22,975 nt of DNA from Fragilariopsis cylindrus CCMP1102 (GCA_900095095.1 FMBT01000692.1:1-22975), one strand, 5' to 3'. Positions 1 through 9,883 are shown, counted from the stretch's first letter. Notes: generated by a model from the letters alone, not told the origin. A program made the numbers and translations.

Positions 1-430
1 GAATGCAAAAGTAGAATCGTTCTGGCAACCCACGAATTATAGTTGGGGAATCGGTCGGACTCGGATCTACAACTTTCCTTACACACGCCTGGCACGAATC
101 TTCAACTTTCACTTCGGTACTGGTCAGTCTTCTTACATCGTTTATTCTTCTTCAAGGCCACCCAGTCACAATCGTTATCGGCCTTTCCATCGAATGCAAA
201 AGTAGAATCATTCTGGCATTCATTTCCAACATAATGAATTCTGTAGGAGAATCGGTCGGACTCGAGGTCTTACAACTTTCCTTACACACGCCTGGACATG
301 AATCTTTAACTTTCTTTTTCGTTACTGGGTCCTTCTTCTTACATCGTTTATTCTTCTCAAGGCCACCCAGTCACAATCATTAGCGGTATCTCCTTCGAAT
401 GCAAAAGTAGAATCGTTCTGGCATTCCCGT
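1..430. repeat. Tandem repeat, period about 190-205 bp, three partial or complete units
   Basis: The string gaatgcaaaagtagaatc recurs at 1, 192 and 397. A second anchor, tcggtcggactcg, recurs near 52 and 252. Units differ by scattered substitutions and single-base indels. They match the protein repeats of the broken minus-strand Cys-rich gene, so this is a coding repeat rather than a satellite. Confidence 0.8.
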
Positions 431-695
431 CCCAACATTAATGAATTCTGAAGGAGATTCTGATGGAGAGTTGGTCGGGACACTTATCACAAGCTTTTTG
501 ACATACGTCTTTAACTTTCTTACTGGAATTGAGTTTTCCGTTACACCTTCCTTTATTTGCCCCATTGGCTACATGTCCTTTTCGAGTCATCATCCTTGAT
601 TTTGAATTTTCCACCCTTCTTGTTTTCGCATGCGTCAGAGGAGATGACGACGGTAGCAAGAATGGCGAAGTTGAGTATAATTGGCTGAATTTCAT
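1..695 (-). pseudogene. Secreted Cys-rich ShKT-like repeat protein, frame-broken, partial at window edge
   Basis: The minus strand starts with an ATG at 695-693 and encodes Met-Lys-Phe-Ser-Gln. In the next frame a hydrophobic run follows, ending in a Ser-Ser-Asp-Ala-type cleavage context at about 630, as in a secretory signal peptide. Downstream, several frames each carry a piece of one pattern: a Cys, then a Trp about 20 residues on, a Lys-rich stretch and a CxxxCxxxC-like cluster (for example VCQKACDKC near 490). This resembles the ShKT-like Cys-rich repeats common in secreted diatom proteins. At least four frame changes interrupt it, several fixable by one base. The repeat units are the tandem repeat at 1-430, and the gene continues past the window start. 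Linkers between units are Ser/Pro/Thr-rich. The family call is from pattern only, and the role is unknown (extracellular or cell-wall protein likely). The breaks may be real decay or sequence error. Confidence 0.55.
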
Positions 696-910
696 CTTGT
701 TTGTTGTTTGAGCTAGTTTTACTTCAAATCGGAAAGTGCTTTGAAGTCGAGAGTAGATGTTATTGTGAGAATTGATGGACATAGATCAAAACGGTTCGTT
801 TCTTTGCTTTTACGATAATTGCCGAATTTGCGATTTTGATCTGCAGATTTGCCGATCCCTCGTGGGATCTCATCGTATTGATTGGGTACGATCTTGAAAG
901 TCATTTTAGA

Positions 911-1520
911 CCCTCTGTTTTATATCTGCCTGGTTCAAGTATAGCATCTAAGTAGCCGAAATTATCTATGGCAATAATAATTTTCCCAAGACAAGATTGA
1001 TAATGGCGATAGTAATTTGTGAATGCGAACTGCCAACGCATCCGTTTCAAAATGGCTCGATCATTCTTGCGAACTTCCGAACCTTCTACGAACTTCGAAT
1101 CCTCTGTTTTATACATGCCTAGTTGAAGTATAACATCTAAATAGCTGAAATGATTTATAGAAATCATAATTTCCCCAAGACAAGATGTGTAATTGGCGAT
1201 AGTAATTCGTACTGTAAATGCGAACCGCCAATGCATCCGTTTCAAATGGGTTGATCACTCCGCGAACTTCCGAAACTACATTCAACAGAAGAATAATTCC
1301 GTGAATTTCGAAACCCTCAGTTTTATAACTGCGTAGTTGAAGTATAACATCTAAATAGCCGAAATGATTTATAGCATTGATAATTTTCGCATGACAAGAT
1401 CGATAAAGGGCGATAGTACATTCGTACTGTAAATGCGAAGCGCTAATGCATCCGTTTCAAAATGGCACGATCATATCCGCGAAATGTCCGAAAACTACCG
1501 CGAACTTCGAAACTACTGTA
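911..1520. repeat. Tandem repeat, period about 190-215 bp, three diverged units, unknown family
   Basis: Units begin near 911, 1101 and 1314, each with a c-c-t-c-(t/a)-g-t-t-t-t-a-t-a start. All share gaagtataacatctaaatag-like and gcatccgtttcaaaatgg-like blocks and end in a cgcgaacttcgaaac-like tail. On the minus strand the first two units lie in one open frame (1245-901), which repeats a block of about 48 residues with the pattern FxYLDxIL...YKTE. The third unit keeps that block for about 30 codons but needs a frame change before it. No family is recognised. The repeat could be a minisatellite or a relic of a repeat protein. Confidence 0.8.
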
Positions 1521-2189
1521 AATTGTATGGGAGATAAAAAGAAAAAAATAGATATTATTCGGAAGCGACTTGTCCTTGAAATCCATTGGGCGTCTTATTA
1601 TGTCCATGTGCCGTTGATTTTATCATCCCTGCTCCTTCAAATGAGATTTGTACGTCAACAGTTCTCTATGACTCACTCAATCCCGGATTTCCCATACTAG
1701 CGCTGCGAAGCGAGATGTACACGCGACGTACACGAGACGTACACGGGACGTACCAACGCCCGCCACAATACAGGAAACTTATGGTAACAAATAATAATCA
1801 AATGAAATCTGCCGCCCAACAGAGACAAGGATTTGATTCGAATTTCAACCATGTTTACGGTACATGAATACACAATTAGCTAGCTAAATAAGATAGGATT
1901 AATTAATGGTTGATCACCACATGGCATACATTCAACTGTACAAATATGAATATAATAATCTCTCATAATTAATGAGGGAGACACAGGACTAGGTGAAGCG
2001 TGTTTGATGGTATATAATTTTTTTTTTTTTTGCGATTCAATCTACTACGGTAGCTAGTTACTGTATATTGACTTTTCTATTTTATACGTTATGTTGTAAC
2101 ATTTCCTTCTATACTATATATAGTATAGTTTAGTATAAGTATTATTTTATGTACCACTAATGCTATTGTATTCACGAATAATACAGTAA
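1521..2189. other. Non-coding stretch without a recognisable gene
   Basis: Apart from the 11-bp repeat at 1717 and a run of 14 T at 2018-2031, nothing gene-like is visible. Open frames here are short and show no family pattern. The part after 1870 is very AT-rich and lies just beyond the stop codon of the TENA-like gene, so some of it may be that gene's 3' untranslated region. Confidence 0.5.
1717..1753. repeat. 11-bp tandem repeat with GTAC core, four cores
   Basis: GTAC occurs at 1717, 1728, 1739 and 1750, exactly 11 bp apart, within units gtacacgcgac / gtacacgagac / gtacacgggac / gtacc. Only one base in each unit varies. The spacing is close to one DNA helical turn. Confidence 0.85.
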
Positions 2190-3032
2190 TTAAATTGTTG
2201 TTGCTGGCCATTCCATCATTGTTATTGCTTGATCCCAAAACATATGTTCTAATTTACAAGCCATCATAAAATGATCTTCAATCTGTTTAATTCTTCGTTC
2301 ATTTTTTTGTCATTGTTGTCGTCGTTGACGTCTGGTGCTGTTGTTGTTGTATCATTTTGTGTTTGCTTTGTTGTTTGTATACGTTGTAGTTCATCATTCA
2401 TAATTGAATGTAATTATTAACATCATTTTCAAATTCATCACCTGCATACGTATCAATCCAATCATTATAATGTTTTGGTCGTAGTAATTGATTACTACTA
2501 TCATTATTGTTAGTTTTGTCTAATTCATCACTAATTTTAACATACAATTACCAACATGCATATATACCCAAAAGCATGGTAGCAAAGCAGCTAATCCTTC
2601 ACCATAGGTTGTATCGGATCCATCAATTATACGTCTCATATAGGATGTATATAATAATGTATTCGGCATCTGTTCTTGTTCTTGTTGTTCTCCATTTGTA
2701 TTCCATTGTTTAATGTATGATTGATGCAATGCAATTTCAACTTCTTCGGCACCATCCGCTAATCACATAAAAGTTTTTTATCTTTGGTTGTAGAAGCTTT
2801 TTTAAGTGACAATTGACGTAAACAATATATAAAATCTTTTAAATATAATACATCTTGTTGAACATAATAACGAAAATTATTTTCTTCAAGTGTACCATCT
2901 ACCATTGATACTAAAAATGGATGTTTTTCTGTTTCCTTGATTATAATAGGATATGCTTTATCCCATAATGATTGACATGTAGTTGAAGTTATAGTAGCTG
3001 TTGTTTGAGTTGGTGGTTTTGCTTGTCGTCAT
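2190..3032 (-). pseudogene. tenA: TENA/THI-4 family protein (aminopyrimidine aminohydrolase / thiaminase II), frame-broken
   Basis: TENA/THI-4 proteins hydrolyse breakdown products of thiamin so that the pyrimidine half can be reused. Five consecutive minus-strand segments together span the whole domain. The first holds SLWDKAYP, then HPFLVSMVDGTL and QQDVLYLKDF (2985-2762). The second holds PCFWVYMHVG (2758-2523). The third holds DWIDTYAGDEF (2525-2409). An Asn/Thr-rich linker follows, and then ACKLEHMFWDQA (2290-2190) with a TAA stop at 2192-2190. The residues catalytic in Bacillus TenA are all there: Asp and Tyr in QDVLY, Cys and Tyr in CFWVY, and Glu in LEHMF. Frame breaks fall near 2760, 2526, 2408 and 2305, plus one near the N-terminus. 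The last four are each repaired by lengthening a short run by one base. ATG at 3032-3030 is the likeliest start. No organelle signal is obvious. Family identity is firm; whether the gene is dead is not. Confidence 0.85.
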
Positions 3033-3506
3033 CCTTCCTTTTACGTACGCCGTAGTGTCGGGATATTGTATATATATTAAATGTACAAGTTTGTCTTATT
3101 ACTGCTCAATAATATTCTACCGTATGTAGGAAACTGTAACAAAAGTGCGGACTTTACAGTAATTTAGTTTAGATTCCTTAGTCTTGGTTGAGGCTTGTCT
3201 GGTTGACTCGTTGACTCTGGACTTGTAATGTATGTATCATGTGATGCATGTGTCTAGTCCGATGCTTGGCATTTGCGTTTTGATGTGAGTATGAAGATGA
3301 TAGAGATTCATGCATGTACAGTACGGCCTATGTGATTGGATCCTTCTACTCAATTCATTCATTCGATTGACTTTTATTCATTCATTCCCTCGAAGATTCG
3401 TCGCACACGTGGTGGTTCAATGGTTGTTAAGGTTAAAATATCCATTCTCTTTACCGCGTGCTATGATCGTGGTGGAAAGCTTACTAACGTTTTGAAATAA
3501 GTTTGA
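3033..3506. other. Intergenic stretch upstream of the TENA-like gene
   Basis: This is the probable promoter side of the minus-strand TENA-like gene. It holds two TACAGTA motifs (3155 and 3317). No RNA gene or coding pattern is recognisable. Confidence 0.4.
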
Positions 3507-3719
3507 CCTGAGTCGACTGAGTCGAATAAACCATTTGAAACATGGCTCATAAAACCAAACTTATTTCATTATAAATCAAATACTACTGCTAAACACAGTG
3601 GCTTTAAGCAAGAAACTAGTGGTTCGAAACCATTCCTTTGGACAAGAGAAGAATGGGTTAAAAATGTGGAAATGGCCACTTGTCTATGTCTATTTGTTGT
3701 GATCGGAATAGTACAGTAG
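3507..3719 (+). CDS. Possible exon or small gene remnant, unrecognised
   Basis: A 70-codon stretch is open from just after a TGA at 3504 to a TAG at 3717-3719. Its translation is coding-like (TAKHSGFKQETSGSKPFLW, then TREEWVKN) and ends in a hydrophobic run (CLCLFVVIGIV) that could be a membrane segment. There is no ATG near its start. It could therefore be a terminal exon with an unseen splice acceptor, a relic, or chance. No family is recognised. The same stretch contains a tRNA-like T-arm that did not hold up as a tRNA. Confidence 0.2.
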   Translation, partial: PESTESNKPFETWLIKPNLFHYKSNTTAKHSGFKQETSGSKPFLWTREEWVKNVEMATCLCLFVVIGIVQ

Positions 3720-3793
3720 TACATGCAATGGTAGCACCATATTTTTTGTTAGTTCTCTGTTTTTTTTAAATTCATTTACATCTGATTTTTAAT

Positions 3794-3828
3794 GGGTTGG
3801 GTTGGGTTGGGTTGGGTTGGGTTGGGTT
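3794..3828 (+). repeat. GGGTT x7 tandem repeat, potential G-quadruplex
   Basis: Seven perfect 5-bp units place GGG at 3794, 3799, 3804, 3809, 3814, 3819 and 3824 with TT spacers. A GGG motif with two-base loops fits the classical intramolecular quadruplex pattern. It lies about 90 bp beyond the stop codon of the minus-strand FkbM gene, with the G-rich strand opposite that gene's sense strand. Confidence 0.9.
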
Positions 3829-3877
3829 GTTATTATTATTTACTTAAAACTTTCAGCATCAGGACGTGTAGGATTCA

Positions 3878-3920
3878 CTACTACTAGCTAGTTACTAGTA
3901 CTAGTTACTAGTTACTAGGG
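3878..3920. repeat. Short CTAGTTA / CTAGTA direct repeats
   Basis: Motifs ctagtta and ctagta recur about six times in 43 bp, directly against the stop codon of the FkbM-like gene. CTAG is itself palindromic, so the stretch may fold in several registers. It is probably part of that gene's 3' untranslated region. Confidence 0.6.
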
Positions 3921-5068
3921 TAATGCAGGTAATGGTATACCATCATGTAAATAGGATTCATCATCACTTGTTATCCATCGTATTAAACAATTTCTGGAGG
4001 ATTCAATAATTTTTATGATTGCCCATTCATATTCCATTAATTCTTTCACTGTATTTAGTGATACACGATGTCCAACACTATGTTGTATTGGTGCAAACCA
4101 AAAATGAAACTCACCAAATATAAATTGAAATTGACATAATATATTTGAATGTATTAAATCTGGTAATACAATATATTCGGAACCTTCTATATCCATTTTC
4201 ATACCTAATATTGGTGGTTTTACTGTTATTGTATTATTGGTTCCTGTATTATTATTCATTGTAGTCTCCTGCATTGATATTAAGGATGGTGGTACTTTGG
4301 TATTGTGCGTTCTAATATATGATATTGTATCCATTCACTTAATCGTATTGCTGGTACGATTTCTTTTGAATGATATTTTGTATTTATGGTATAATTATTG
4401 TCAAACAATTCAGATTCATTCCGTTTTTGATAATCATGTACATTTGAAAATCCCCATTCATTATTTTGATTGTCTTCATATCCTTGATGATAAAATGTCA
4501 TAGTACCATTTATATCTGATGCAGCAGCTTTAATGACATGATAGTTCCATCCAAATTTTGAATAGGCGTCTGATATAATATCTAATCTGTTCCAATGTTG
4601 TGGATTAGCTTCAATTACAAAAACACAATAATCTAAATTGTTACGTTCTATACCGTATTCATCACGAAATAATTGTACTGATGAAAACGAGTCAGGATAT
4701 TTTTCTGGTTCAAATAAAAAACGTCCATGTACACCAACATTTCCACCTACATCAATCAATATATTATAACACCCATCACCTAATCGTGGTTCTTCACGTC
4801 TATTAGATGACGACGACACTCCTACTACATCAGCAACCTTATTCCTTGATGTTATAACTGCGGTATGATCAGTAGCATCAAAATTATCTTTCGTAATAAT
4901 AAATATATATAATAATAAAGAGACTGTAAACAATGCATGGATTTTTGATTGTGTAAAATTCTTTATTATACACAATACCAACGTCTTATATGACTTCGAT
5001 GACTTCGACGATGATAATGGTCGTAGTCGACGGCTATCAATATTATCTGGACCCTTCTTCATCATCAT
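3915..5068 (-). CDS. FkbM-family methyltransferase, type II membrane protein, one frame break
   Basis: FkbM enzymes are SAM-dependent O-methyltransferases acting on sugars or other small groups. The minus strand opens at ATG 5068 with a basic, Ser-rich cytoplasmic end and one membrane segment (about residues 43-60, ALFTVSLLLYIFII), the layout of Golgi-resident type II enzymes. The SAM-binding loop IDVGGNVGVHG lies near 4755-4720, followed by CVFVIEANPQHWNRL, where the acidic residue typical of motif II sits. The frame ends at 4280. The rest of the domain, including MKMDIEGSEYIVLPDL, the conserved FkbM C-terminal block, continues in another frame to the stop at 3915. The two frames overlap at 4280-4334, and a single base added to the T3 run at 4296-4298 joins them at about 384 codons. 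The substrate cannot be told. It diverges from the helicase across about 515 bp. Confidence 0.8.
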
Positions 5069-5583
5069 AATGAATAAATATCTAATGAATAAAATAAAGA
5101 TAATTTCTTATTTGGAATTTACGTTTATGGCTTATTGTGATTCTCTTCTATCTGCGTCTTATTGTGGGTGTTGGCATGTTCTTGTTCCCGCGTTTTCCTT
5201 GCTTGCTTGTCTGTTTAATGTGGGTTGTCCTTATTATTGTGTTGTTATTCGATTGATTCCATTTGGTTCTCTTTTTGGTGTTGCTGCATGTTGCAACAGT
5301 ATAATATTACCTTTTCCTCTGTGATTTGTGTTGTGTTGAATTTTCAAACATACCGTATTCTTGTGTCTCATTTCTCATTTCACAAGCTTGTTGGGTAATT
5401 TCTAAATGACCGAACAGAGTTTTACCAGTACGTCTTGCCTCGCCAGTGTTTTTACCATGCCATTCGTTTTTTTTCATGTGTGAATGAATGTACTGTAAAT
5501 TGAATTCATTTCGTTTTTCTTTTCCGAAAAAGTGACATAACCCAACATCACAATCAGATTAGCACTACTGTACTGTATTCACC
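5069..5583. promoter_or_regulatory. Divergent intergenic region between the FkbM gene and the helicase
   Basis: The starts of two oppositely oriented genes lie on either side, so both promoters should be here. It holds TACTGTA at 5491 and an overlapping double TACTGTACTGTA at 5566-5577, seven bases before the helicase ATG. No TATA box can be assigned with confidence. The open frame at 5070-5324 looks like chance. Confidence 0.45.
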
Positions 5584-8500
5584 ATGGCAAGTAGAAGGAA
5601 TAACGATAGAAAAAACAATAATAACAGTCATGGATATCACGGTAATAATAACAACAACAATTATGACAGTCGTCTCAGTCTAAACTTAAATAACGCCGAC
5701 ACATCGTCGTCGTCATCTCAAAATTATAATAAGAATAAAAAATTCATAGGTGGTGCTGAACGTGCACGTCAAGAAGCAAGAAAAAGACAATGGGAACCAA
5801 AGAATAATTCACACCAGGAGTATCAACACGAAGGTCATTATAATAAGTCTCATCATCATCATCATAATAAGAAAAATAAGAAGCAACAAAACAGTGTTCA
5901 CGACAATCATGATGATAGAGTCATGAACAACATTCTCTCGAATAGAAAATTACGTCCAAGTGAACGTTTTTATGCTGCACTACTACAACCATCGAACTAC
6001 TATTCTTCGGCGGGAAACAACAATAGAAAAGTGATTCTTCAACGGATTTGTCTAGGATTAGGTTTAGGATTACCACCCAGTGGATATAACACCGGTGGTG
6101 TTATACCTCATACTGATAATATTCGTACATTCTTTACATCTAGAGCAATACTTGTTATGGAAGAATCACGTTATACATTAACAGAAGCGTTAACAAAAAT
6201 GAATACAGATAGGAGGAAGAACACTTCTTCTTCGTCTAGTAGTACTGGTACTGGTACTGGTACTGGTTGGATGAATGTGAAACTTATTGATATATGTGAA
6301 CAAAAACGTACCAACTTTTTTGTACTTGAATTTGAAAATACTACTACTTCAATAAAACGATTATTTACAACAAAGGAATTATCAAATCAACGACCAGGAT
6401 GTTGTTATGAAATTGAAATAATTGATAAGATTAATAGAACTGATAATCATAATAAGACTGAATCTTCATCTTCATCAACATCGTCGTCAAGCAGTAGTAT
6501 TATAAAGTTATTAGGATCAGTTCTACCATCAGGGAAACGTGATGCATCTAAACTGGTATTAGTTGTATATGACAATGAAGGGATATATAAACTTCAACAA
6601 ATGATAGGATTAGCAGCAACAGCAGCAGCAGCAGGAGCAGGAGCTCAATCACAATCACAATCACAGCAACAATCCGATTTAGAGGGTGCATCATCATCCT
6701 CATCCTCATCAATTCTACAGAGTATAAGTTTTCGATTACGATTCTGTACAACATTGATAAGTAATTGTCGTCAATTTGAGGCATGTGATTATGGTTGTAG
6801 TAAGAAACATAAAAGTGGTAGTAGTAATAGTTTATTAAATAAAATTATGGGACAAAAAGAATCAACACATATACGATTTAACTATAGTGACGATGATGAT
6901 GATGATGATAATAATGAATCGGATAATGATAAAAGTGATGATGGTAAAAGTGATGATGACAAAAAGGATAAAAGTAACAACAAGGATGAGAACGAGGGTG
7001 ATGATGATGATGATGATAGCGAAGAAGAAGAAGACGATGAGATTATCATTAGCCACATCGACGATGGCAATACTGGAAATGAGAACAGTGACCCTGATAA
7101 TGAATATAGTAACATTGACGACGATAACAACTCGAATTCGGATTCGAATTTGTCGAAGTCATTATTACGCACAAAATCACAAGGATTAAAATTACAACTA
7201 CAATCAAAGAAATTAAATCCAATACAAGAAAAGGCTGCTATTAATTTTATTAATTCAAAAGATGGTAGTTTAAAATTAATTCAAGGTCCACCGGTAAGTA
7301 AGACGACGAACTTTTTCGTCGTTGAGTTGTTTTCTGTACTGTACTGTACTGTACTGTACTGTACTAGCAAAATTAATTCAGTTTGTCTTTATAGTTCCAC
7401 GTCGTGTGATATATATCACCAGAAACTGTCGTTCATCTTTTTTGGGAATGCAATTTTTTGTTTGTGGTTCTATTTGACTAACACGTTCCTCATCGTTCTA
7501 CGGCCTTTGCTGAACTTTTTGTCGCTAGGGGACTGGTAAGACGACTTTGTTGTGTCTGTATTAGCAAAATTATTAATGAATAATAATAATGACAATGATG
7601 ATGGTAGGCCTGCTAGTAGAAGAAGAATACTTGTTACTGCACCAACAAATAAAGCTGTTGGTGTTATAGCAAAACGATTTCTAGAATCATATCCTAATAT
7701 ATTAGATGGTAGTGGTGGTATTGATGGTGGCAGCGGCAATGGTATTCCTATTGTATTAATTGGTGTAGAAGATAAGTTATTGGAAAATAATGATAGTAAC
7801 GGAAATAGTGAATTATCTTTTGTTGATTCACAATTGAAACGAATTTTTTGTTACACATGGGTATCATCCCTTGCAGATGATTATACTGATTTATTAAAAT
7901 CTTTATCAACGAATAGTCAAAGTACTAATGGATCGAACAAAAATAATAATGATAATAACCGGGGTGTATGTGCATGGTTGCCAAAGGTATGTCCTCTTCC
8001 ATCAATTAATAATACCAATAACAATGATTGCGGTAGTAGCGATAACACCATGATAAATGATTCAATACGAATAAAAGCATGGAGTTTACATACAAAACTC
8101 GTAAAGAATTTACCACAATTGTCGAAAAAATCAGGTTTAGTAAAATTGTCTCAAAAGTTATTACGTTATTTACTTGTAGTTGCAGACGAAGTCGAAGGCA
8201 ATTGTGAAGATGACAAACAAGACCAAGAAAACGTATCCGAAGCTTGGTTTTGTTTACGTCAGCTAATAGCAATATTGAGGAATGATGATTCAACAAACAA
8301 TGGTACGGGGTTGTCGTCTGGTGGGGATAGTAGAGATTCACCATCACTTGAAGTACTTGCTGTACCAGAATTATTATATTCTGCACAGATAGTATTCAGT
8401 ACTTTAAGCACGTGTGGTACGTCCTTAATGAAACAAACGAAACGATTTGATGATTGGATTGTTGATGAGGCAGCTGCAACAACAGAACCAGAATTATTAA

Positions 8501-9501
8501 TACCATTACACTTAAGACCACGTCGTTTATTAGCAGTTGGTGATCCAATGCAATTACCAGCAATGGTTTCTAGTCCATATGCAGTCAAATGTGGTCTGTC
8601 ACGATCATTACATGAACGTCTTACTGAAGATTTAAATCATTCACAAACAATGCTTAATATACAATATAGAATGAAACCAGAAATATCGTTATTCCCATCA
8701 AAACAATTTTATAATGGTAAGGTAACAAATGGTAATAACGTCCAACAGGATGGATACGGATTAGGATTATCGTCATCGTCACCATTACGTACTAATAGTA
8801 ATAATGGTGGTATTGGTGGACAACAACTATTAGAAGCGACACCACCTTGGTGCTTTTTCCAAGTGAACGGTAAAGAACGTCAATCATCTAGTGGTTCGTA
8901 CTGTAACATCGATGAGGCTTCTGCTGTTATAGCATTTTTACGGATTATCCGAAAAAGATGGTACCATCAACAACAACAACAACAACAACTTCCAGGCACA
9001 ACATCTTCTGCTGCTGCTTCTTCTTCTTCTTCTTCTGAATGGTGTACTTCCGAGAAGATAAGGATAATTACATTTTATAGTGCACAGGTTGCTACGTTAA
9101 AACAAATGTTACATAAAGAAGGTGGTATGTCAAATGTATTAGTTGCAACTGTTGATTCATCACAGGGATGTGAAGCTGATATTGTTATATTAAGTTTTGT
9201 GCGTACATCTAATAATGCAGGATTCTTAAAAGATAATCGTCGAATGAATGTTGCATTAACAAGAGCAAAATACAAATTAATTTGTCTTGGTAATATTCGT
9301 GGTTTTTATAATTGTCAATCATCATCAAAATCGTCTCCATGGGCGATAACACCAAAGGCAACGGCAAGAAATATGTCTACTGCAACTACTACTACTACTA
9401 CCACCACTAATAATGGGGGTGGTGGTGGAACATTAAAGAAAATGATCGATGATGCAACTCAGAGGGGTTGTGTATCCTATGTACTTGAAGGGGGAACTTA
9501 A
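5584..9501 (+). CDS. UPF1/SEN1-like superfamily 1 RNA/DNA helicase, one intron, one frame break
   Basis: An ATP-driven 5'-3' helicase of the UPF1/SEN1/IGHMBP2 group, probably acting on RNA or RNA-DNA hybrids. Exon 1 (5584-7293) has an Asn/His-rich disordered start, a TSRAILVMEESRYTL region and a strongly acidic Asp/Ser tract (about 6885-7130). It then has LNPIQEKAA and LIQGPP, the first half of Walker A. Exon 2 (7529-9501) supplies GTGKTT, the other half, followed by TAPTNKA (motif Ia, 7636), DEAA (motif II, 8464), GDPMQLPA (III, 8539), QYRM (IV, 8662), DSSQGCEADIVIL (V, 9154) and NVALTRAK (VI, 9247). Joined directly, the frame changes between about 7541 and 7551; one added base, such as a second C in acgactttg, restores it to about 1,227 residues. 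Start ATG 5584 has a cacc-ATG-g context. Poly-Gln, poly-Ser and poly-Thr runs suggest fast-evolving linkers. There is no Cys/His-rich UPF1 domain. Confidence 0.87.
7294..7528 (+). other. Helicase intron, 235 bp, GT-AG, splits Walker A
   Basis: The donor is ccg|gtaagt at 7294 and the acceptor is gtcgctag|gggact at 7528. The splice joins GPP to GTGKTT in frame. The intron has no in-frame stop when read from exon 1; the first stop is at 7537-7539 in exon 2. It contains the CTGTA repeat. Confidence 0.88.
7334..7363 (+). repeat. CTGTA x6 microsatellite in helicase intron
   Basis: Six perfect 5-bp units (ctgta) are followed by cta. Each junction makes GTAC, and the array contains overlapping TACTGTA motifs, a word also scattered through other non-coding parts of the window. 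Confidence 0.92.
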
Positions 9502-9599
9502 AACAATATATAAATACATATATATATCGAAATCGACTCGCTATATACGTAGATCTGTTATTGTATATATTTCACGGTATGGGCGACAATGGTAGTAGC

Positions 9600-9621
9600 A
9601 GGGGTATAGATTATTACCCCT
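9600..9621 (+). terminator. Hairpin about 100 bp after the helicase stop codon
   Basis: AGGGGTA (9600-9606) and TACCCCT (9615-9621) form a perfect 7-bp stem with an 8-base loop. It may fold in the 3' untranslated region of the helicase mRNA. Function is unproven; a role in 3'-end formation is only one possibility. Confidence 0.5.
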
Positions 9622-9853
9622 GGGTAGTAGTAATTAATTATTTTGTTGCAGCCGCCACTTTTTCTTTCATTTTTCGGCTGGGGTAATCTTTGTCTCCTGT
9701 TTTGCATCGCCGGCGTTGTAAATTGTGGGTGTTGTCGTAGAGGTAAAAAGTTGCCGTGCAGAGCAGTTGGACACTTTCCAAAATTGAATCGACGCTCAAC
9801 AAATTAAAAACGAAATCAGAGTCGTCCTCGTCACATTCATTAACGATGATGCA

Positions 9854-9883
9854 TCGGCTTCATCTCCGAATCTTCCGCTCCTG
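9854..9883. repeat. Dispersed 30-bp segment, copy 1
   Basis: The stretch from tcggcttcatctcc to ttccgctcctg matches 22731-22761 in the same orientation with one substitution and one single-base indel. In copy 2 it is part of a small minus-strand gene. Here the surroundings are not clearly coding, so this may be a relic of a related gene. Confidence 0.7.

Noticed and set aside
3554-3641. tRNA-like pieces: an anticodon-arm-like stem (tactg...cagtg) and a T-arm agtgg-ttcgaaa-ccatt
   Set aside because: The acceptor ends pair at only about five of seven positions, no D-arm is seen, the variable region is too long and has no clean arm, and base 37 would be C. The same bases also read as an open coding stretch.
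6862-7189. Several long overlapping frames on both strands over the helicase acidic region
   Set aside because: They are by-products of Asp/Ser codon repeats (gat/gac runs) and have only Met/Ile/Ser repeats with no independent coding pattern.
7536-7564. A 29-base mini-intron (gtaag...ttag) that might explain the helicase frame change
   Set aside because: It would remove the Walker A Lys codon and is much shorter than any other intron in the window.
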